Part shown: positions 1 through 8,200 of the stretch, in pieces
How the letters are laid out: every line of letters starts with the position of its first letter
How positions within the stretch are numbered: the first letter of the stretch is position 1
The notes under the pieces: generated by a model
Seen by the model: only the letters and a program-made list of their open reading frames with translations
Database searches by the model: none
What the model was told of the DNA's origin: nothing
Made by a program: the position numbers and the translations under genes
Origin: an uncultured Collinsella sp.
GTDB taxonomy: Bacteria; Actinomycetota; Coriobacteriia; Coriobacteriales; Coriobacteriaceae
Direction of reading: 5' to 3'
Length of the DNA stretch: 8,534 nt
Assembly: GCA_902464175.1 (NCBI GenBank)
Contig: CABQHZ010000072.1
Span: 1-8,534 of the forward strand

Positions 1-1
1 A

Positions 2-67
2 GCGGCCAAGGTCCGCGCGGCGCTTGCCGCCAAGGCCGCCCGCGACAAGCAGAAAAAGGAGGCGTAA
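2..67 (+). CDS. C-terminal tail of the upstream hydrogenase-operon gene (partial)
   Basis: The window opens inside a reading frame that ends with TAA at 65-67. Only 21 codons are visible, giving an Ala/Lys/Arg-rich, probably helical tail ending in KQKKEA. The stop lies 5 bases before the ATG of the large-subunit gene, and the Shine-Dalgarno sequence of that gene (AAAAAGGAGG, 53-62) overlaps these last codons. This implies co-transcription and probably translational coupling. In Ech operons (A-B-C-D-E-F) the gene before the large subunit is echD, a NuoC-like subunit, so EchD is the expected identity. Nothing in the visible residues proves it. Confidence 0.55.
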   Translation, partial: AAKVRAALAAKAARDKQKKEA

Positions 68-72
68 GGCCC

Positions 73-1161
73 ATGGCACAACGCTCCGTTATTCCGTTTG
101 GCCCGCAGCACCCGGTGCTGCCCGAGCCGCTTCACCTGGACCTGGTGCTCGAGGACGACCGCGTTATCGAGGCAATTCCTCAGATTGGCTTTGTGCACCG
201 CGGACTCGAGAAACTTACCGAAAAGCGCGACATGCATCAGTTTGGCTACATCGCCGAGCGCATTTGCGGCATCTGCGCCGTGGGCCATAGCTGCGGCTAC
301 GCCAGCGCCTGCGAGCGTATGCTCGGCATCGAGGTGCCTGGTCGCGTGAAGTATATCCGCACCATTCTGCATGAGCTTTCGCGCATTCACTCGCATCTGC
401 TGTGGTTGGGTCTGCTTGCCGATGCCTTTGGTTTTGAGGCGCTGTTCTATCGTTCGTGGACCCTGCGCGAGCAGATTCTCAAGATCTTTGAGAGCACGTG
501 CGGCGGCCGCGTGATTTTGTCGATCAACGAAATCGGCGGCCTTAAACACGACATTGAGGACTCTGAGCTGGCGGGCATTGTCCAGGCGCTCGATGCCATG
601 CGCCCCGACTACGAAGCCCTGGTGCATACGTTTTTGGACGACAATAGCTGCGGCGAGCGCCTGCATGGCGTGGGCGTGATCAGCAAGAAGGACGCGCTGG
701 AGCTTTCGATGGTCGGCCCGTTTGGGCGCGCCTCGGGCGTGGACTACGACGTGCGCATGTTCGGCGACGGTGCCTATGCGGACCTGGCTGCGTTTGAGCC
801 AATTGTCGTTACCGATGGCGACTGCTATGCCCGCTGTCAGGTGCGTTGCGCCGAGGTCACGCAGGCTATGGACATCATCAAGGAGCTAGTGGGCAAGATT
901 CCGCACGACGGGATCGGCGGGCGCACCAAGCTTACGCCGGCCGACGGCGCACGCGGCGAGGTTGTGATTGAGCAACCGCGCGGCGAGGCGTATTACTATG
1001 TGCGCGGCAACGGCACCAAGAATCTGGACCGTTTTCGCGTGCGCACGCCGACGTCGCAAAACCTGGCTGGTCTGACGCATGCGCTGCAGGGCGTGCTCAT
1101 TGCCAACGTGCCCATGATTATCCTGACCATCGACCCCTGCATTAGCTGCACGGAAAGGTAG
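73..1161 (+). CDS. echE: Group 4 (Ech-type) [NiFe]-hydrogenase large subunit
   Basis: This is the catalytic subunit that holds the Ni-Fe(CN)2CO centre where protons are reduced to H2. It would sit on the cytoplasmic arm of a membrane-bound energy-converting hydrogenase driven by reduced ferredoxin. The sequence shows the N-terminal nickel motif R63-I-C65-G-I-C68 and the C-terminal motif D354-P-C356-I-S-C359, so all four metal-binding cysteines are present. The HRGLEK segment (residues 42-47) is shared with the 49-kDa/NuoD family. At 362 residues it matches stand-alone Ech large subunits. There is no fused NuoC-like N-terminal domain, as in formate-hydrogenlyase HycE, which favours Ech over Hyc. 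The protein stops at Arg362, three residues after the last cysteine, so there is no C-terminal peptide for a maturation protease to remove. The ATG at 73 is supported by AAAAAGGAGG 10 bases upstream. The family call is firm, but the exact subgroup (4e or another group 4 type) is inferred. Confidence 0.85.
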   Translation: MAQRSVIPFGPQHPVLPEPLHLDLVLEDDRVIEAIPQIGFVHRGLEKLTEKRDMHQFGYIAERICGICAVGHSCGYASACERMLGIEVPGRVKYIRTILHELSRIHSHLLWLGLLADAFGFEALFYRSWTLREQILKIFESTCGGRVILSINEIGGLKHDIEDSELAGIVQALDAMRPDYEALVHTFLDDNSCGERLHGVGVISKKDALELSMVGPFGRASGVDYDVRMFGDGAYADLAAFEPIVVTDGDCYARCQVRCAEVTQAMDIIKELVGKIPHDGIGGRTKLTPADGARGEVVIEQPRGEAYYYVRGNGTKNLDRFRVRTPTSQNLAGLTHALQGVLIANVPMIILTIDPCISCTER

Positions 1162-1168
1162 GCGCGGC

Positions 1169-1510
1169 ATGAGCTTACTGACATTTGCCAAGACGGCCTT
1201 GGGCTCTATGGTCAAGCAGCCGGTCACGGTGTGCTATCCGCAGGAGAAGCTGGCGGCGCCCGAGCGCTTGCGCGGGCACATCGTCAACGACATGGACGTG
1301 TGCATTTGCTGCGGCATGTGCGCGCGCCGCTGCCCGGCGGGCGCGCTCGCGGTCGATCGCAAGGGAGGAACGTGGTCGATTGACCCGTATGCCTGCGTGG
1401 TATGCGGCGAGTGCATCGAGAGCTGCCCCAAACACTGCCTGACTATGGACACCGCCCGCACCCCAGTCGCGGCGGACAAGACTCCCACGGTGGAAACCAA
1501 ACCGGAATAG
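1169..1510 (+). CDS. echF: Two-[4Fe-4S] ferredoxin subunit of the hydrogenase
   Basis: This 113-residue iron-sulfur protein should relay electrons from soluble reduced ferredoxin towards the small and large hydrogenase subunits. Two classical CxxCxxCxxxCP cluster motifs are visible: C45/C48/C51/C55 followed by Pro56, and C76/C79/C82/C86 followed by Pro87. Cys47 is an extra cysteine inside the first motif, and Cys90 lies after the second. The N-terminal 40 residues resemble the docking segment of NuoI/EchF-type subunits, and the last 20 residues are a Thr/Pro/Lys-rich tail. The gene starts 7 bases after the large-subunit stop, with a weak purine-rich site (GGAAAGG, 1152-1158). It is the last gene before a hairpin, matching the terminal position of echF in Ech operons. 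HycF or another group 4 ferredoxin subunit is the alternative. Confidence 0.82.
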   Translation: MSLLTFAKTALGSMVKQPVTVCYPQEKLAAPERLRGHIVNDMDVCICCGMCARRCPAGALAVDRKGGTWSIDPYACVVCGECIESCPKHCLTMDTARTPVAADKTPTVETKPE

Positions 1511-1520
1511 AGCTGGGATA

Positions 1521-1552
1521 GGGGCCGATGGGGCAAATGCCCCACCGGCCCC
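1521..1552 (+). terminator. Strong hairpin closing the hydrogenase operon
   Basis: The sequence GGGGCCG-A-TGGGGC, loop AAAT, GCCCCA-C-CGGCCCC forms a 14-position stem. Seven and six GC-rich pairs are interrupted by a single A/C mismatch. It begins 11 bases after the echF stop. No T-run follows (GCGCTTAA), so it is not a textbook intrinsic terminator on the + strand. It could stabilise the 3' end of the mRNA instead. On the - strand the mismatch becomes a G-U pair, which makes the stem continuous. Confidence 0.6.
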
Positions 1553-1584
1553 GCGCTTAAACGAGCGGTGGAGTCGCCGCGAAC

Positions 1585-1735
1585 AAAACTATGCCGGATT
1601 ACTACGATAAATCGCCTGCCCCCAACCACGCCGCATTTGGCAAAATTAAAACCGCAGGTAGACGGCTTGCAGTTTTGCGAAAAGTCACGCGTGGTCGGGG
1701 ATCTCATTTTTATCGTAGTAAACCGGCATAGTTTT
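1585..1735. repeat. Nested inverted-repeat element, copy 1
   Basis: Three nested stems share one axis. The outer arms are 1585-1611 and 1709-1735, with 26 of 27 positions complementary. The middle arms are 1620-1631 and 1689-1700, with 11 of 12 positions paired and one A/C mismatch. The inner hairpin is 1648-1658 with 1666-1676, made of AAAACCGCAGG facing CTTGCAGTTTT, with one mismatch and one G-T wobble. A related element with the same layout lies exactly 248 bases downstream. Short open frames cross the region, but none has a ribosome-binding site, and they run straight through the symmetric arms. I therefore read it as a non-coding structured repeat, either a REP- or MITE-like intergenic element or a folded RNA. 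Confidence 0.75.
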
Positions 1736-1772
1736 GAAATGGCACCGTATCAGTAGCAGCCTTTGATCCCCC

Positions 1773-1801
1773 GGGACGGAGGAAAACGGACCATTTTGGC
1801 C
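1773..1801 (+). repeat. 29-base direct repeat, first copy
   Basis: This segment contains GGAAAACGGACCATT and matches 2011-2039 at 24 of 29 positions. It lies just after nested element 1, as its partner lies just after element 2. The duplicated unit is therefore longer than the stem-loop element, and the spacing here (238 bases) indicates about 10 bases of indel between units. Confidence 0.65.
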
Positions 1802-1832
1802 TCGCGAGGACATCTGCGTGACCCGTCCGCCA

Positions 1833-1983
1833 TGAAATGGGCCCATCTACTACGTTTGGGCGGCTACCCTCAACCATGACGAATAACGCGAAAACAAAAC
1901 CGCAGGTAGAACGCCTGCGGTTTTTCGAAAAACGTGGCATGGTCGGGGGTACCGGGCTAAACGTAGTAGATGGGCCAGTTTTG
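1833..1983. repeat. Nested inverted-repeat element, copy 2
   Basis: This copy has the same architecture as copy 1, shifted by 248 bases and about 65% identical without gaps. The outer arms 1840-1857 and 1959-1976 are 18 of 18 complementary. The middle arms lie at 1865-1878 and 1938-1951, with one A/C mismatch at the position equivalent to copy 1 and one T-G wobble. The inner hairpin is a perfect 11-pair stem, AAAACCGCAGG (1896-1906) with CCTGCGGTTTT (1914-1924), closing a 7-base loop. It runs into the 14-base palindrome GTTTTTCGAAAAAC (1920-1933). The inner hairpin followed by T5 resembles an intrinsic terminator on the + strand, so this copy may also block read-through. Confidence 0.75.
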
Positions 1984-2010
1984 TGGCGGACGCCACCGAC
2001 TGCTCCCTTG

Positions 2011-2039
2011 GGGATGGAAGAAAACGGGCCATTATGACC
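2011..2039 (+). repeat. 29-base direct repeat, second copy
   Basis: This segment contains AGAAAACGGGCCATTATGACC and is the partner of 1773-1801 (24 of 29 identical). Part of it, GAAAACGGG at 2020-2028, is also the left arm of a possible long-range stem with 2058-2066. Confidence 0.65.
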
Positions 2040-2077
2040 AGTCGATCTCGAGTCGCACCCGTTTTCCTGCGAAAACG
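2020..2077 (+). other. Two mutually exclusive stem-loops
   Basis: GAAAACGGG (2020-2028) is perfectly complementary to CCCGTTTTC (2058-2066). The same CGTTTTC (2060-2066) can instead pair with GAAAACG (2071-2077) around a CTGC loop, giving a compact 7-pair hairpin. The two folds share a strand and cannot form together. There is no T-run after the compact hairpin. No promoter can be placed upstream with confidence, so a regulatory role is only a possibility. Confidence 0.4.
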
Positions 2078-2160
2078 CTGTGTCTCAACTTTGGTGAGAC
2101 ATTTGTCTCACGCTCAAAACCGAATCTGGAACGTGTGTCACCTGCCCTAACTGTGTCTCA
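2078..2160. promoter_or_regulatory. Cluster of TGTCTCA/TGAGACA half-sites upstream of the surface-protein gene
   Basis: TGTCTCA occurs at 2081-2087, 2104-2110 and 2154-2160, its inverse TGAGACA at 2095-2101, and a one-base variant, TGTGTCA, at 2134-2140. The central sites form a 7-2 arrangement. TGTCTCA-N7-TGAGACA is followed two bases later by TGTCTCA, so 2095-2110 is a 16-base palindrome. The first and last copies are embedded in an identical 10-mer, CTGTGTCTCA (2078-2087 and 2151-2160). The last site ends 52 bases before the ATG at 2213, where a promoter and operator are expected. No clear -35/-10 pair can be assigned. The arrangement looks like dimer-binding operator sites for an unknown transcription factor. 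Confidence 0.5.
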
Positions 2161-2212
2161 TTTCGTAACTTTAGGCTGATGCAAGGTCTGATCCTGCGAG
2201 AAGGGAGACACG

Positions 2213-2287
2213 ATGGGTAAGTACGCGAGGGGTCTCTTGGCGGTGATACTGGCTGTAGTGCTGGTGTTGCCGGCTGCAGCATTCGCC
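2213..2287 (+). other. Signal peptide of the surface protein
   Basis: A short basic N-terminus (MGKYAR) is followed by a hydrophobic core rich in Leu, Val and Ala (residues 7-20), then Pro20 and A23-F-A25. Signal peptidase I could cut after Ala25, or after A30-N-A32. There is no YSIRK motif and no twin-arginine motif, so Sec export is expected. Confidence 0.85.
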
Positions 2288-5200
2288 ATGCTGCCCGAGG
2301 CCAACGCCAGGTCCAGCACAGGAATGGACGGACCGGAAATGGCCGGAAAGGTCGTCGACCCCGATACCAGCGGTCGCTGGGAAAAATGGGCGGCCGGCCA
2401 CAGCGGCAATAAGGTGACGACTCAAAACGTCGGCCGAATCTGGACCGACAAGACGGTTGAGGCAACCGGAGAAAACGAAGAGTCGGATTTCTTGACTACG
2501 CTTTCGGCTATGTCTTCGACATCCAATTCAACCGTGACGGTCACCACGCCGCTTGACATCGTGATGGTGCTGGATGCCTCTGGCTCGATGAATGATCCTA
2601 TGGGCGGCGGAGATTCCACCAAGCGTATCGATGCACTGAAGGACGCTGCGGACAGCTTTATCGACACCATCGCCAAACAAAACGAAGGTATCGAGGGTGT
2701 CGATAGACAGCATAAGGTTGCCATTGTTAAGTTTGCGGGTGATAAGACCGATAAAATCGGCAATGACCAGTACAAGCAGGGGCAATTTTGGTACAACAAC
2801 TCGCAGGTAGTGGAGGGCCTGACCGATTGTTCCGGCGGCAAGGCAACCAATCTCAAGAATAAAATTGCTGGAATCAAACCTGCCGGCGCCACGCGTGCCG
2901 ACTATGGTCTGGAACTGGCCGGGGATATCACTTCTGGCCGCGAAGACGCCAAGAAGATTGTTGTGTTCTTTACCGACGGCAAGCCAACGAGCTTCAGCGA
3001 GTTTGATTCTGGCGTCGCCAATGCTGCCGTGACGGCTGCCAAGAAGATGAAGGACGGCAAGGCCACCGTTTATACCATCGGCATCTTTAGTGGAGCGGAT
3101 CCCACTGCCGACCCTTCGAAAAAGGGAACGAGTGACGTCAACAAGTTCATGCACGCCGTGTCGAGTAACTATCCCAGCGCCACGTCGTATACGAGCGATC
3201 AGCTTGGTACGCGTGCGGAGAACTTCGACTTCTACAAGTCGGCGACCAATGCCGACGAGCTCAAGAAGGTCTTCGACGACATCTCGCAAGCCATTACGTC
3301 GGAGAAGCCTTATCCGACCGAAATTCAGAAGGGCTACGAGACCAAGTCCGGTTACATCACGTTTACCGATGAGCTGGGCGACTTTATGCAGGTCGACAGC
3401 TTCACCGAGGTCGTCATCAACGGCACGTCGTTTACCAAGCCGAACAAGATGTTCAACAAAGAAACCAATACCGACACGTACGAGTTCGATGGCAAGGCAA
3501 AAGACCTGCTCATCACCGTGCAGCGCGCCGACGATAAAAATCCCCGAAAGGGCGATATTGTAACGGTCAGCATTCCCGCGTCGTTGATTCCGCTGAGCCA
3601 CTTTAAGACCGTAGACGGCAAGCTTTCGGTCGACAGCGCTCAGCCTATCCGTGTGAAGTACGCCTCGAGCGTGAAGAGCGCTGCGCTCGACAACCTGTTT
3701 ACGCCCGAGAAAGTAACGGGGCTCAAGGATTACATCAAGAACAATACGACTGTTGCCAACGGCGCCAAGACCGTGAATTTCTACGCGAACAAGTGGAGCC
3801 GCGGCGAGCTGGGTGATACGGTTGCGACCTTTGAGCCGGCCGACACCAACCGCTACTACTACTTCCAGAAGCAGACTCCTATTTACACGGATAAGGACTG
3901 TAAGCAGCCTGCAAAGAATTCGCTGACAGATACTGGCACCTATTACTACAAGGATGAGTTTGAGGAGCAGGGCGAGAACAGCGAGACCAAGCGCGCCACC
4001 GACATCATTGAGTTTATCGGCGGCGACGCTGCGAAGTTCGACGGCGCTATTGTTGCTGACAAGGACGGTAACCTGTCGTTTAGTATCGGAACCGCGCGCC
4101 TAGCGTTTATTGACGAGCTCCATACCACCAAGGAGAGCGTGGGCGGCAACAACACTGGTACCGCGACTGACGTTCTCAACCCCAAGTGGAACAACATGTC
4201 CGCCAAGGCCGCCGCGACGCACGTCAACTCCTACCTGGGCAACAACGGCAAGATCAGCTATAAGTACGACATGACGCCGGCAACGGTGGACACCAAGGCG
4301 AGCTTTGGCTTGACCAAGGTGCTCGAGGGCCGCGACTGGACGAAGGAGGACAAGTTTGAGTTTGGGCTGACGTCCGAGGGCAACGCCCCGATGCCCGAGT
4401 CCGCGACTGCGACCGTGTTTGCGTCCGTGACCAAGGACGATCTGAATGACAAGGGCAAGGCCGCCATTAACTTCGGCAAGATCGAATACGCCGAGCCCGG
4501 CACGTATGTCTACAAGGCCAGCGAAAAGAACGCCGGGACCACGGTTGACGGCATTGCCTACAGCAAGAACGTCGCGAAGATCACCGTGACGGTGACGCCC
4601 AACAAGAAGGGCGAGCTCAGCGCTGCCGTGCAGGTGACTTGGAGTGAAGCAGGCGAGAACGAGTTCAAGAACGTCTACACTGCGGAGCCTGTTGAGTCCA
4701 GCGTTACCGACCAGATTGACGTGGCCAAGTCCCTGAGCGGCCGCGACCTTGCGGCCGGCGAGTTCAGCTTTGAGCTGCGCGAGATCGTGGACAAGGAAGT
4801 TAAGCCTGTCGAGACCGTTGCAAACGATGCCAACGGCAAGGTGACGTTCAGCGCCATCGAGTACAAAGAGGTCGGCCAGCACACCTACAAGCTGCGCGAG
4901 GTCAAGGGTGACGCCGGCGGTATTGCCTACGACGAAACGGAATATACCATCGTGACGACCATTGCCGACAACGGCAAGGGTCAGCTGGTGGCTACGCACG
5001 AGCTGAAGGACGCCAAGGACGTCAAGAGCATCGAGTTCAAGAACTCCTACACCGCGAATGCTGCCGAGGCATCGCTTGCGGGCATCAAGAACCTGCAGTT
5101 CGCCGACGGTCTGACCCCGGCCGACATCAACGGCAAGTTCACCTTTACCGTGACCGGCGAAGAGGGCGCGCCCATGCCTGCGAGCACGAGCGTGACCAAT

Positions 5201-8200
5201 GATGCCAAGGGCAAGGTCGACTTCGGCAAGATCACCTTTACGCTCGACGACCTTAACAAGGCCCTGGGCGAGAAGCCCGAGAAGCGCGAGCACACCTTTA
5301 CCTACACCGTGACCGAGTCCGGCGAGGTCGCTGGCGTGACCAACGACGCCAAGCTGTCGCGCGAGGTTTCCTTCACCGTGACCGATGACGGCAAGGGTAA
5401 TCTGAGCGTATCCCACAAGCCGGACGGCGATGTGGCATTTACGTTCACCAATACCTATAGCGTGACGCCTGTCGACTCCAGCGTCACAGACAAGATCACC
5501 GCGAAGAAGGTCCTGGACGGGCGCGGCCTCAAGGAAGGCGAGTTCTCCTTCGAGCTCGTCGAGGGCAAGGATGCCAAGATCGTCGCCACCGGCACCAACG
5601 ACGCCAGCGGCAAGATCACGATGAGTCCCATCGAATACGACAAGCCCGGAACGCACACTTACACGCTGCGCGAGGTCAAGGGCAAGACTGGCGGCATCAC
5701 CTACGACGGCAAGACCTATACCATCGAGACCACCATCACGGACAACGGCGACGGCACGCTCAGCGCTAAGCACGAGCTGAAGGGCGACAAACCTGCGACC
5801 TTCGAGAACACTTACAGCGTGACCCCGACCGATGCAGACCTCGACTTTGGCCTGAGCAAGGCTATCGACGGTCGCGAGTGGACGGATGGGGACGAGTTCA
5901 GCTTTACGATCACCGCCCCCGATGGCGCCCCGCTGCCCAATCCTGCAACCGTAACCGTGAACAAGCGCGACGCGAAGGACGGCATCGCCGCCATCAAGTT
6001 CGGCAAGATTCGCTACACGGCTGCCGGAACCTACAAGTACGAGATCCGCGAGAACGCGGGCAGTACGGTCGGCATGACGTATGACGCCCGTGTCGCGACC
6101 GCCGAAGTGACCGTGACCGAGGACGGCGAGGGCAACCTGACCGCCAACGTTACCAAGAAGGAAAACGGACGCTTTACCAATACGTATCGCTCTGAGCTTA
6201 ACTACACCGCGGCCGGCGGCCTCAAGCTCAGCAAGACCCTCTCCGGACGTCCCATGACCGAGGGCCAGTTCACCTTTACCGTGACGCCCGCCGACGAGGC
6301 TTCGGCCAACGCGCTTGGCCTACTGCCCGTCGCCAACGAATTCAAGTCCCCCGCGACGGCAGAGGGAACGGTCGGCCTGATTGACATCCTGGCTGGCCAT
6401 GAGGTCAAGTTTACGCAGGCTGACGCCGGTAAGACCTTTACCTACACCGTGGCCGAGAAGAACGACGGCCAGCCCGGCTACACCTACGACGACGCTGTCC
6501 GCACCGTGACGATCGCCATCGCCGACGACACCGCCGGTACGCTTACCGCTACGACGACTGTCTCTGGCGGTTCCGAGGGCAAGCCGCTGGTGACCGAGTA
6601 CAAGACTGGTGCCGCTGCGGTCGAGAGCGCTGTGGTCCCGTTCGTCAACCGCTATAGCGCTACGACTAACACGACTGGTGGCGCCCCTGCTAAGGTCGTT
6701 GCCACCAAGACCCTGACCGGTCGCCCGATGGCCGACGGCGAGTTCTACTTTGGCATCGCCTACGCAGGTGAGAAGGAAGCCATTGAGGGCACGTGCACTA
6801 CCAACATTAATGGGCAGGTAAGCTTCGGTTTCCTGCATTACACTACCGAGATGCTCGCCGACTTGGTAAACGCCAAACGCGCCATCCGCACCGATACGGA
6901 TGCCAAGCTTGCATGGACCATCGGCTACACCGCCTTTGAGTTCACGCCGCAGCTCGCGGCCAAGGGCATCACGGCCGCAACGCCGAGCTTTAGCTTTAAG
7001 GTCATTGTTGTCGATAACGGCGACGGTACCCTGACGGCAACGCCTGTCTACGACGGCATTAAGCCCTTGTTCGAGAACGTCTACGGCACCGATGCCGTTG
7101 ATGCCGCGCTCGCCGGCACCAAGAAGCTCCAGGCCGCCGAAGGCCTGACCCCGGCCGACATCGCGGGTAAGTTCACCTTCACCGTGACCGCCGATGAGGC
7201 GGGCGCCCCGATGCCCGAGCACGCGACCGCAACCAACGACGCGGCCGGCAACGTGGACTTTGGCAAGATCCACTTTACGCTCGAGGACCTCAACCGCGCC
7301 CTGGGCGTGACGGACGACGCAACCGACGAGACTGAAACCGATGAAGCTGACGCTGATGAGGCGAATGCCGACGAGGCAGAGACCGACGAGGCCGACGTTG
7401 ACGTTAACGCTGATGAATCCGAGGACGAGAACGAGCCTGCCGCCGCTACTCCGCGCTCGCATACCTTTACCTACACGGTGACCGAGTCCGGTAGCGTCCC
7501 TGGCGTGACCAACGACGCCAACGCCACGCGTAAGGTTTCCTACACCGTGACTGATGACGGCGCCGGACATCTAAAGGTCGTGCGCGAGGGCGACGACGGT
7601 GCGGCCTTCACGTTCACCAACACCTACAGCGTGACGCCCACCGATTCTGTGGTGACCGACCAGGTCAAGACGGTCAAGCGCCTGACCGGACGCGACCTTG
7701 CAGCTGGCGAGTTCACGTTTGAACTGCTCGAGGACGGCGTGGTTGTCGCGAGCGGCACCAACGACGCCAACGGTACCGTCACGCTGAGCCCGATCCACTA
7801 CGAGGCACCCGGCACGCACACGTACACGCTGCGCGAGGCTTGCCCCAACGCACTCGGCCTGTACAAGGGCGTCACCTATGATGGCGCGACCTACACCGTC
7901 GTGACCACCGTCTCCGACAACGGCGACGGCACGCTGACCGCGACGCACAAGCTCGATGGAACCACCGAGTCCGCTGGCTTTACCAACAAGTATCACGCCA
8001 TGCCCACTCAGGTCTCCATCGGCGCGATCAAGGTGCTCGAGGGACGCGAGCTCAAGAAGGACGAGTTTAGCTTTAAGCTCGTTGGCGAGGACATCGAGTC
8101 CACCGTCACCAACGATGCCGACGGCAAGATCAACTTCGACAAGTTCGAGTACGACGAGCCTGGTACGTACGTCTACACCATCAGCGAGGTCAAGGGCGAC

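Noticed and set aside
1585..1735. Invertible DNA switch (27-base inverted repeats flanking about 97 bases) controlling the surface gene
   Set aside because: The sequence between the arms is itself a nested palindrome rather than a promoter, the second copy has the same symmetry, and no recombinase gene is in view. Reads showing both orientations would reopen the idea.
1585..1983. CRISPR array
   Set aside because: There are only two diverged repeats of about 150 bases, with no short identical repeat and spacer pattern and no cas genes.
1568..2037. Short open frames of 60-76 codons on both strands in the repeat region
   Set aside because: They run through the inverted-repeat arms, so the two copies give similar peptides by repetition. 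None has a Shine-Dalgarno site or a plausible protein composition.
2103..2171. Sigma-70 promoter for the 2213 gene
   Set aside because: TTGTCT and TAACTT-like hexamers exist, but no pair has acceptable sequence and spacing together. I did not assign one.
4100..5773. Antisense open frame of 557 codons on the - strand, and similar ones at 6320-7570 and 2528-3601
   Set aside because: They lie opposite the surface-protein gene, have no ribosome-binding sites or recognisable domains, and arise from its codon bias (few stops in the complementary frame). Their apparent repeats mirror the FctA repeats.
6902..6940. Loss of the catalytic Glu in FctA domain 7 (W1568-TIG-Y1572 in place of YxxxE)
   Set aside because: Shifting the alignment by four residues gives Y1572-TAF-E1576, which fits the motif and the spacing to the following strands, so the triad is probably intact.
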